Part shown: piece after piece, positions 1 to 7,055 of the stretch
Numbering within the stretch: position 1 is the first letter of the stretch
How the letters are laid out: each line of letters opens with the position of its first letter
Assembly: GCA_022984795.1 (NCBI GenBank)
Contig: JALIHJ010000019.1
Coordinates: 124,001 to 188,000 of the forward strand
Direction of reading: 5' to 3'
Source: Fabrea salina
Lineage: Eukaryota > Ciliophora > Heterotrichea > Heterotrichida > Fabreidae
Length of the DNA stretch: 64,000 bases
Position numbers and translations under genes: made by a program
The notes under the pieces: generated by a model
What the model was told of the DNA's origin: nothing
Database searches by the model: none
Seen by the model: only the letters and a program-made list of their open reading frames with translations

Positions 1-943
1 AACTCCTTTTCTTGCTGAGATCCCAAGCTCTGACAGTCCCGTCAATCGAACCGGATACTAGAGTGTTAGGACCATTTGATATTAAACAGCTCACTTTTGC
101 ACTGTGGTCCTCTAGAACAGCAACTTCTGTTTTCTTTTTTGCGTCCCAGAGCCTAATCGTTTTATCATAGCACCCCGAAGCTAAAAACTTCCCACAAACT
201 GCTAAGGAGCTGACAGGACTTGCATGCCCCTTTAGACTGGCTACTTCTTGTCCAGTGCTTAGGTCCCAAAGATTAACTGTTCTGTCTACGGAGCCAGATA
301 CTAGGTGTCTATTAAGCTGCTGCAAGCATAAAACGCTGCCAGCATGCCCTTTTAAAACTCCTACTCTGGTTTTTTCACCCAAGCTCCAGAGTCCGATCGT
401 TGTGTCTTTAGACCCCGTTACTAGGAGTCCGTTCATGCTTGTCATGCAAGTGACTTGTTTCTGGTGTCCTTTTAAAATTCCTTCAACTTCTTGACTTTCT
501 AAATTCCAAAGCACTATGTTATTTTCTTGGGAATTAGACACTAGGTAGCCTCCAGCGCTTTCCAAGCAAAATATTAGGCTGATTCCACCACCAAGAACTG
601 CCACTTCCTTCCTGGATTCCACGTCCCAGATTTTAATGCTTCCGTTAGAAGATCCAGATGCTAAGTGGTTGTCATCTATGGTGGCCAAGCATCTTATTTG
701 GCCTTGGTTTCCTTCTATAGAGCCAACTTCTATCCCTGCTTCTAAGTTCACCAGCTTGATTGTAGTTCCACACGCAAATGCAGTGTAGGGGCCCACAGAT
801 TTTGCATCCCAAATTTTGCCAGCTTTCTCTACCATAACTTTAGAAAGCTTTAGATCTGAGAGCTCGTTGATTTCCTCGCTTCTTTGGCTTTCTGGTTGGT
901 TTCTTTCCATAAGGGGAGTTTGTAGTTCCTGAATATATTTCAT
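1..943 (-). CDS. WD40-repeat protein (3' end beyond window)
   Basis: The frame opens at an ATG at 943-941, with a second in-frame ATG at 910, and stays open to the window edge, about 314 codons. Repeated WD40 strand-d motifs are visible, among them SGSSNGSIKIWD, TGSKDTTIGLWS, SGSVDRTVNLWD, SGCYDKTIRLWD and SGSIDGTVRAWD, so at least six blades are present. WD40 propellers are protein-interaction scaffolds; no partner or pathway can be inferred. An upstream in-frame stop lies at 979-977, so the start is bounded. It belongs to the same broad family as the WD40 genes at 1778-2790 and 31605-32621, but those two resemble each other more than this one. The C-terminus is missing. Confidence 0.85.
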   Translation of the reverse strand, partial: MKYIQELQTPLMERNQPESQRSEEINELSDLKLSKVMVEKAGKIWDAKSVGPYTAFACGTTIKLVNLEAGIEVGSIEGNQGQIRCLATIDDNHLASGSSNGSIKIWDVESRKEVAVLGGGISLIFCLESAGGYLVSNSQENNIVLWNLESQEVEGILKGHQKQVTCMTSMNGLLVTGSKDTTIGLWSLGEKTRVGVLKGHAGSVLCLQQLNRHLVSGSVDRTVNLWDLSTGQEVASLKGHASPVSSLAVCGKFLASGCYDKTIRLWDAKKKTEVAVLEDHSAKVSCLISNGPNTLVSGSIDGTVRAWDLSKKRS

Positions 944-1777
944 TATTACTTTAGATTTTTTCTGTTGAATAAATCTTCAGGATACGGCTTTCGCGCCATC
1001 TATCCTTTATGGACCTCTGATTTATGCGCGTTCCAAGGTAGTTCTACAACCTAGGAAAGCAGTAATAATCTAAAGAGTCTGGTGAGCAAGCATCCCATTT
1101 GCTCGTTGCTGAACCCACCATACAAAACTCATGCAAAAACTAGGAAAAGCATCCCGGAATGCCCAGCAATACTGAAGAAAGCTTTAGACTGCTATATCGG
1201 GATCAAATTTACCTAGAATAAGGAAGCAACTTAATTCAAACGGAGATAGTACAGAAGATTAAAGCAGCCTACAAGCGGGTATGGAAAAGAACCATTGGAG
1301 TTGTAAAAACTAAAAATACTCGAATTAAGCTGTTTTGAGCGATTTCTGGAAGAAACTGGAATTGACTCTATAGAAATTCAGACCGTTGGTCTCATAAAGA
1401 AGAAGGATCAGGACCTTAAGGCAGAACAGAGGTAGGCGGGAAAGATCGGAGTGACAATGGGTAAAATAAAATCCCAGCAAGCTATAAGAAAGCTATTAAA
1501 TTCAAAAACTTAATTTAGCCTAATAGTAACGAGGAATGCATTAACAAGGTGAATGAACCCAGGTTCAGGCATACAAGTCAAAACATACAAATAGCTATAG
1601 AAAACTCTAGGATGGCAAAAAGAAATATATGGACAAAAATCACCCAGAGACCAAGGAAACCTGCACAAAAGGATCTAGACCACTGTGCGATGTGGCTAAC
1701 GAAAATTGGTATAATCTAATCATTTAAGACAAAGGTTAAATTAAAGACAAAAAACTTAGGTTGATTCTTAAACTTAA
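944..1777. other. 834-nt gene-poor gap, possible decayed gene
   Basis: No convincing gene is seen. A 66-codon frame without an initial ATG runs 1519-1719 on the plus strand (it contains MAKRNIWTKITQRPRK), and a shorter open stretch near 1330-1435 reads FLEETGIDSIEIQTVGLIKK. Stops between them mean they could be remains of an old gene, but I recognise no family. Nested short inverted repeats lie at 1151-1203 (ATCCCG with CGGGAT, AGCA with TGCT, around AAAGCTTT), and another pair, GAGCAA and TTGCTC, lies near 1085-1105. They are short enough to be chance. This is by far the longest spacer in the window. Confidence 0.4.
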
Positions 1778-2790
1778 ATGTCAGATTCTGATCAAATAGC
1801 TTGTGTAGAAACCCTGGGGAACTACTTCATCATAGCATCCAAAGAAGGCAAAATTAAAGTACTGGATCTAAAATCCAAAGCTCTGGTAGCCTTTTTTGAA
1901 ATATCTCCGAATGAGATAACCTGTTTGCAAGCCACTGGAGATCACCTAATCTCAGCAGATTCAGACGGAATCATAAAACTTTGGAAGTTCTCAAAAGAAC
2001 CAAAAATAATAAAAAGACTCCAAGGGCATACTGGCCGCATTAATTCCTTAAAGTTATTTGGGAATTACTTCGTTTCAGGATCCTATGACGGTACGGTAGT
2101 TTTATGGAGTATAGAAACCAAAGATAAAGTAAGAGTTTTCTGCGGTCATACTGACTATGTTTTTTGCGTTGAAGCAGCAGGAAACTACATTGCCTCAGGA
2201 TCCTTTGATAAAACAGTGAGGCTGTGGAGTCCAGACAACGACCACCCAGTTGCAGTATTAGAAGGGCATACTGATTCAATGTAGAGTGCTTAAAGTTCAC
2301 CGGAAGGTACCTTGCTTCTGGGTCTTGGGACAAGACTGTGATTCTATGGAACCTAGAAACTATGGAAAAAGAAGCAGTTCTAGAGGGCCACACTAAACTC
2401 ATAGATTGTCTAGAAGTTGTAGGCCAAATACTTGCTTCTAAGTCTTTTGAAAAAACCATAATACTTTGGAGTTTAGAAACTAAAGAAAAAGTAGCAGTTA
2501 TCCAAGAAGAAAAAGCAATTCCAACTTGTTTGCGAGCTTTTGGAGACTACTTAGTTTTAGGATACTCAAATGGGGCCTTAGTTATTTGGAGCCAAGAAGG
2601 ACAAAGGCTGAAAGCAAACAACACCCAAAAAGTGACCATCAGCCTTCTAAAAGTGTGCAGGGACCAAATTATATCAGTTTCATTGGATGATACTGTTATG
2701 TTCTGGAACCCAGAAAACCTAGAAGCAACAATTGTCCAAGGATGCAACCAACTAGAACCTGAAGCTACGAATGCCAGCATTGCTTTGTGA
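1778..2790 (+). pseudogene. WD40-repeat protein interrupted by one frameshift
   Basis: Codons from ATG 1778 encode WD40 blades (SGSYDGTVVLWS, SGSFDKTVRLWS) until a TAG at 2282-2284. Coding similarity resumes at once in another frame from 2281 (VECLKFTG, SGSWDKTVILWN-type blades) and runs to TGA at 2788-2790. The paralogue at 31605-32621 reads HTNSVECLKFTG at the matching place, so this copy has two extra bases (2279-2280) or lacks one. A 15-nt intron cannot repair this because it would not change frame. The second half has no other stop, so the lesion is recent, an assembly error, or bypassed in translation. Product unknown; a propeller scaffold by family. Confidence 0.7.
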
Positions 2791-2809
2791 TAACTACCTA
2801 TGTAATAAA

Positions 2810-3265
2810 ATGGCTAAGATAGTTCAAAAAGGAGGGAAAATCCACATAGGAATAGGCAGCTATGCAAGCTTAACTAAGAGCTTCACCCAGCAAGAGATAC
2901 TTAAGTACTCAGAACTCTCAGGAGACTCAAACCCAATTCACTTTTCTAAAGAAGCTGCTAAAGAAAAAGGTTTTGAAGATGTAGTGGTTTTTGGAATGCT
3001 TTCTTCTTCACTGTTCAGTGGACTTCTTGGAAACAACTTCCCTCATTCTGTTTACCTTTCACAAACTCTTAACTTCCTAGCCCCTGTTTACGTCTTTGAA
3101 AACTTGCTAGCTAAAGTCCTCGTAACAGACGTCCAGCACTCTAAGTCTGGAAAGATCAAGTGTTTTTTAGACACCACACTTACCAAATCAAGTTTAGAAG
3201 TACTAGCAGTGGAGGGTAAGGCATTAATTCTTTTAGAACCCAACTCGGTTCAATTAAATTCTTAG
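2810..3265 (+). CDS. MaoC-like (R)-hydroxyacyl dehydratase / enoyl hydratase
   Basis: A 151-residue hot-dog-fold protein. SGDSNPIHFSKEAAKEKGF contains the MaoC/hydratase-2 signature with candidate catalytic Asp39 and His44. The family reversibly hydrates trans-2-enoyl thioesters. Single-domain eukaryotic members are usually mitochondrial type-2 fatty-acid synthesis dehydratases (HTD2-like) or peroxisomal hydratases. No clear targeting signal is seen, so the compartment is open. The start is placed at 2810 because it follows TAATAAA, the usual A/T-rich leader here. An upstream in-frame ATG at 2771 would overlap the preceding WD40 frame. Its TAG stop shares three bases with the DPH2 stop on the other strand. 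Confidence 0.85.
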   Translation: MAKIVQKGGKIHIGIGSYASLTKSFTQQEILKYSELSGDSNPIHFSKEAAKEKGFEDVVVFGMLSSSLFSGLLGNNFPHSVYLSQTLNFLAPVYVFENLLAKVLVTDVQHSKSGKIKCFLDTTLTKSSLEVLAVEGKALILLEPNSVQLNS

Positions 3266-4302
3266 TTATTGAGTTCAGAGTGGTACACTTGGGCAATTCC
3301 GTTGTAGCCTTCTTCGATTTCCTTCACTCCTTCTACACTTGGCTCTAAGCCTTTAAAGTCTCTGTCTGTGAATCTGTCTGCTACCTTTGCGTTCCTTGAA
3401 GTTTGGGTGTACTCCATGCCTTCGAACTCAGTAGAGTAGGTTCCGTCCCAGTTGCCTTTTAAGCCTACTTCTAGTTCAAAAGGAGTAATTACAGGTTTGT
3501 AAAGTTCTGAGTTGTCAGGAAGTTCCAAGTGAGGACACCCAACTACTACAAACATGTCCACTTCTGAAAAGTTTCCTAGCTTAAGGGTGTTGATTTTGCC
3601 TAAGTAAATAGGGTAAGCAGACTTGTTGTGTGAGGCAAGTAAGCCTTTGATCTTTTTGGAAACTTGGTTGTACAGAGGAATCGACAGTATTAAAATGCCG
3701 AAAACTTCAGAGTCCTTGACTTGGGAAATGTAGTGGTAGCGCTTAGAAATAAACACGTAAGGGTTGTGCTTTTGAAGTCCTTGCTCACCTAGGGTAAAGA
3801 CTTCCTGGTGGGAATTCCTTATGAGACTCGGAATCGAGTACCCTTCTCCTAGGTAAACAATAGACTTAGCTTCTTCAATAGAAGCAACAGTTTTGTTAGC
3901 TTCTTGCAAGACTTGCTCAACTTGGTGCTTCATGGCTTCATTGTGCTGGTCTGCATGTACATGGACACTTTCACTTAAATCATCAAGCTTTTCTTTTAGG
4001 GGCTCTAGTGAAAAAGAGTGTACTTCAGGAATGTGCAGCATCGGAATGGGCGAAGCAGGCACGCAAATGTGACCGAAGTGAATAATTCCAGAAGTAGTAA
4101 TGTGCTTAGCTGAGATGTAGTCAACACAGCACGAAGGAAATGGGCTTTCCCCAATAATTACGAACTTTGTGTCGGGAAAAGCAGTTTCAAGCATTTGCAG
4201 GATAGAAATGCCTTGAGTGACTATGGAAGAGTGGAACTCCAAAGCAATTGTTCCTGGGTTGGCAGCAATGAATTCTTGTATTTTTTCTAAATCTAATTCC
4301 AT
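3262..4302 (-). CDS. DPH2: Diphthamide biosynthesis protein 2
   Basis: A 346-residue member of the DPH1/DPH2 family. SCCVDYISAKHITTSG (Cys58/59), IIHFGHICVP (Cys80) and VVVGCPHLELPD (Cys256) mark the three subdomains that place iron-sulfur cysteines. LYKPVITPFELEVGL matches the DPH2-specific end of the third subdomain better than DPH1. The DPH1-DPH2 complex transfers the 3-amino-3-carboxypropyl group of S-adenosylmethionine to a histidine of elongation factor 2, the first step of diphthamide synthesis, in the cytosol. It is shorter than animal DPH2. The ATG at 4302 lies 24 nt from the divergent start at 4327. Confidence 0.9.
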   Translation of the reverse strand: MELDLEKIQEFIAANPGTIALEFHSSIVTQGISILQMLETAFPDTKFVIIGESPFPSCCVDYISAKHITTSGIIHFGHICVPASPIPMLHIPEVHSFSLEPLKEKLDDLSESVHVHADQHNEAMKHQVEQVLQEANKTVASIEEAKSIVYLGEGYSIPSLIRNSHQEVFTLGEQGLQKHNPYVFISKRYHYISQVKDSEVFGILILSIPLYNQVSKKIKGLLASHNKSAYPIYLGKINTLKLGNFSEVDMFVVVGCPHLELPDNSELYKPVITPFELEVGLKGNWDGTYSTEFEGMEYTQTSRNAKVADRFTDRDFKGLEPSVEGVKEIEEGYNGIAQVYHSELNN

Positions 4303-4326
4303 GTTTTATGTAAGCCACAGGTAATA

Positions 4327-5058
4327 ATGGCTAAAGCTATGCAAAAAGAAAGAACCAACTCGATCGAGTTCATTAAATCCCAGTCACTCAAAACCCAAGA
4401 CATGGCAGGGGCCTTGATTTCCCCCGACACGCGAATTTCTGTAGGTCCCAACAAGACGGTTAGTGAGTTCTTTTACAACAAGCACACGAATAACGCTCTG
4501 CCTAGTAAAGAAGACATAATGAGACTCACAAACACTTTCTTGCCTAGCAAAAAGAAGAATCCAGAGTTCTCTGCTGAGTCCTACGACCCTTTATCTACTA
4601 AAAATTCATTTAAGTTGCCCCAGATCACACTGCGCAAAGCTATTCAAGGAGTCAACACTACTGGGAAGTGGTTTGAGTCAAAAGAAAAAGAACCTGTTGA
4701 CGAAATAGGAGCTTCTAGGTACCAAGCTAGGCCTAAAAACATGTTTGAGACAGCCAACAGAATGTTTCCAACAAAAAATTTGGAGTTTTCTAAGTACCCT
4801 CAAACTAACTCTAGCAGGTTTTCCTTGCTGAATCCCAAAGAGGACACTGAACTTGCAGACTACTTAGTAAGAGCAGATAACGCCTTTAAAACCCAGTGGA
4901 ACAAAAGTAACCAACTCAAAGACCGCAGGTTTTACCCAGAAACCCACCCTGAGTTCATTAGAGAAGAAGAAAAGTACAACCGCAAACGGGATAGAATAGT
5001 TGAGTACCGCGAAGCAATGCTTAAGGTAGAAGACATGATGAAGAAAAAGAACCGATAA
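4327..5058 (+). CDS. Uncharacterised basic protein, 243 aa
   Basis: I do not recognise this gene. It has no signal peptide or membrane segment. The sequence is polar and Lys/Asn-rich with scattered short aromatic motifs, and ends in a charged probable helix (REEEKYNRKRDRIVEYREAM, then KKKNR). Such proteins are common in ciliates and often belong to cytoskeleton or axoneme, but nothing here proves that. The frame is uninterrupted with codon use like its neighbours. It ends one base from the stop codon of the convergent gene at 5060. Confidence 0.8.
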   Translation: MAKAMQKERTNSIEFIKSQSLKTQDMAGALISPDTRISVGPNKTVSEFFYNKHTNNALPSKEDIMRLTNTFLPSKKKNPEFSAESYDPLSTKNSFKLPQITLRKAIQGVNTTGKWFESKEKEPVDEIGASRYQARPKNMFETANRMFPTKNLEFSKYPQTNSSRFSLLNPKEDTELADYLVRADNAFKTQWNKSNQLKDRRFYPETHPEFIREEEKYNRKRDRIVEYREAMLKVEDMMKKKNR

Positions 5059-5059
5059 T

Positions 5060-5507
5060 TTAATAATTACAACTTAAGTTTCTTTGAGAAACCATGTCTC
5101 TTAAGTTGCTGTTTTCTATTTGCAAGAGTCCGTTTTCTCTTTTGAGTCTCTGCAGTTCGAACTCAAGGGCTTCCATTCCCCTGTCCCTGTCTTTGTTTTG
5201 CACAAAACTTTCCATGATAACCTCTTTTTCCACCTGCATTACTTCTTCGAACCTGTTCATGAGGTTCTCAGTTAAACCCTGACATTAGCTTTCCTACAGC
5301 CAAGTTTTTGGAGTCCTCTGAGTTTTTTTTGGGGTCTGTTTTGGCCGGCTCAGTAGAAGTTTCTCTGTCGTAAGTAGTTAGGTTGGGCAAAGTGTTGTAT
5401 CTGAGGGTGTTTCTTCGAAAACTAACAGTTAGGTCTACAACATCTTCGCTTTCTCCTAAGTCTACAACGTTGAACTCTGTTTAGGCCTTACTTTTGCGAG
5501 TACCCAT
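5060..5507 (-). CDS. Small coiled-coil protein with 15-nt intron and a second possible intron
   Basis: The start at 5507-5505 reads MGTRK. A canonical 15-nt intron, GTAAGGCCTAAACAG, lies at 5491-5477. The frame then continues through a polar region (VVDLTVSFRRNTLRYNTLPN). To join the C-terminal coiled coil (FELQRLKRENGLLQIENSNL), 19 nt at 5297-5279 (GTAGGAAAGC...TCAG) must be removed. That gives exactly 137 codons plus stop, but 19 nt is not the usual intron length here and its A is one base off the usual place. It could instead be a frameshift, or two genes (71 codons, then about 66). Function unknown; the coiled coil suggests oligomerisation. Confidence 0.6.
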
Positions 5508-5526
5508 TTTTAATAAAAGAGGTTAA

Positions 5527-6126
5527 TTACTCTTCCTCAGGCTCTGCAATAGAGATTGGCTGGGACAAGCCAAATTCTTTAAGGTACTTTTGAAGCTTGC
5601 CAGTCTTCACAAGGTGGTCTTTGAACTCAACCACAACGTCGTCTCTGTCTCTGAGCTTCTTCAGGAAGTCACGAGTTTTAAGTAAGTGCTCTGCGTAAGT
5701 TTCTCCTACATACATGATTTGGTCGTAGCCCCTTCGGAAGCCTCTATAAGCTGATAGCAAGAAGGGAACTGAGCACACAGCTATCCTGGCTTTGATGGGA
5801 AACCCTTTCCACCCACTCATAGATGCAAAAACACCAGACCAGATAGCTCCGTAGAGTAAGCCGGCTTTAACTTCGTAGTCCCTAATCATAAGGGCGTTCC
5901 TGAACTTCTGGTCAATTACAGGGTCTCCAGTCTTTTTAAAGAAATAGAAAGCTTCGAGCCATCTTGCCATTTGGTACTTGTAAATTTGTTTTCCGAAGAA
6001 AGGGATGCTCTCAGAAGCATCTGAAGGAGGGTTTTCAACGATGGGCGTGTACTTGCGCAAATGGTACCTATAGTTAGCCTTGAACTCTTCAGGAATGTCT
6101 TCTATCCTAACAGGATGAACTGCCAT
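5527..6126 (-). CDS. Uncharacterised protein with two possible membrane segments, 199 aa
   Basis: Not recognised. Residues about 85-105 (AGLLYGAIWSGVFASMSG) and 115-135 (IAVCSVPFLLSAYRGF) are hydrophobic with small residues and could be a membrane hairpin. The rest is basic and amphipathic, ending in an acidic tail (PEEE). Length and pattern resemble small mitochondrial inner-membrane assembly or complex subunits, but that is inference only. Start ATG 6126-6124 follows an A/T-rich leader. Confidence 0.75.
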   Translation of the reverse strand: MAVHPVRIEDIPEEFKANYRYHLRKYTPIVENPPSDASESIPFFGKQIYKYQMARWLEAFYFFKKTGDPVIDQKFRNALMIRDYEVKAGLLYGAIWSGVFASMSGWKGFPIKARIAVCSVPFLLSAYRGFRRGYDQIMYVGETYAEHLLKTRDFLKKLRDRDDVVVEFKDHLVKTGKLQKYLKEFGLSQPISIAEPEEE

Positions 6127-6159
6127 TTATATTCAAGGTCGAAATTTTATTAAGAATAA

Positions 6160-7023
6160 CTAGTGGGGAACGCACTGTCTTTCGAGCTGTTTCAGCTGCT
6201 TAACAAACTGAGGGCTTATGTCCACTTGGGGGTGTCCTTTCTTTACAACGTCAAAAGCTGTGTTATAACTCAAAGAGAACTTTTTCATAAGAAAACCTAC
6301 TACAGCTGCACACGACCTGGACTTTCCCTGGAAGCAGTGCACTAAGACATTTCCTTTTTTCAGTTTGTTTTCGAGGAAGCGCTCCACTGTGCGGAGTTCT
6401 TTCAAAAGAACAGCTGAGCTGTTGTCTTCTAAAGATATCGTTAGGTACCCGCCTTTTATCGAAGCAAAGTTCGAAGGGGCATTTTGTTCTCCAAAGGTAA
6501 GTATTGCGTAGATGTTGTTGTGTCGCAGAAGAGTAAGGTCGTTTGCAGCTCTGATGTCTGAAACGTAGATTTTGTTAATGATGTCGTCTGCACCCAGTTC
6601 AGTTCTGAAAGGAATCTCGTTCATCACTCCCCAAACTTCTCCTTCAAGCATTTGGGGTTCGTCACAGATGTAGGAGTTGTCCAGTTGGTCCAGTGGAAGA
6701 GTTCTGGTTCTATAAAAGTTACCCTGTGTTACGTAGTTCTTCGTTGGACTATCGTTTTCTTTGGGGAGTTTGCTCTTCTTAGGGCTGTGAAGTTTGTGTG
6801 GTTTGCGACTGTGCAGACTACTGAGGGTTTCGTAGTCTTGCTTTTCACTTTCAGGAAGGGACTTCCAAACGTCCATTAGTAAGTTCATGTGTTGTCTTTG
6901 GTTGGAACTAACTTTTTTCTCGCCTCGGATTTCTTTCCTTATTTGCGAGGTGATTTGCTTCATTGCTTTAGACGAGTGTCTGATGTGTAGACCCATGTCT
7001 AGGATGCTGCTTTCTTTGTCCAT
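6160..7023 (-). CDS. Dual-specificity protein phosphatase
   Basis: A 287-residue protein with the cysteine-phosphatase signature HCFQGKSR (Cys230, Arg236) and a typical C-terminal helix region (KKGHPQVDISPQFVKQL). Family members dephosphorylate phosphotyrosine and phosphoserine/threonine through a thiophosphate intermediate; substrates are unknown. The first ~120 residues are basic and rich in Ser/Lys (KKSKLPKENDSPTK) and may be regulatory. The start is set at ATG 7023 rather than an in-frame ATG at 7083, because the latter lies inside the preceding RNA polymerase gene. Confidence 0.85.
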   Translation of the reverse strand: MDKESSILDMGLHIRHSSKAMKQITSQIRKEIRGEKKVSSNQRQHMNLLMDVWKSLPESEKQDYETLSSLHSRKPHKLHSPKKSKLPKENDSPTKNYVTQGNFYRTRTLPLDQLDNSYICDEPQMLEGEVWGVMNEIPFRTELGADDIINKIYVSDIRAANDLTLLRHNNIYAILTFGEQNAPSNFASIKGGYLTISLEDNSSAVLLKELRTVERFLENKLKKGNVLVHCFQGKSRSCAAVVGFLMKKFSLSYNTAFDVVKKGHPQVDISPQFVKQLKQLERQCVPH

Positions 7024-7055
7024 TTTAATTTTTAACGGAATTTTAACTAAGGTGT

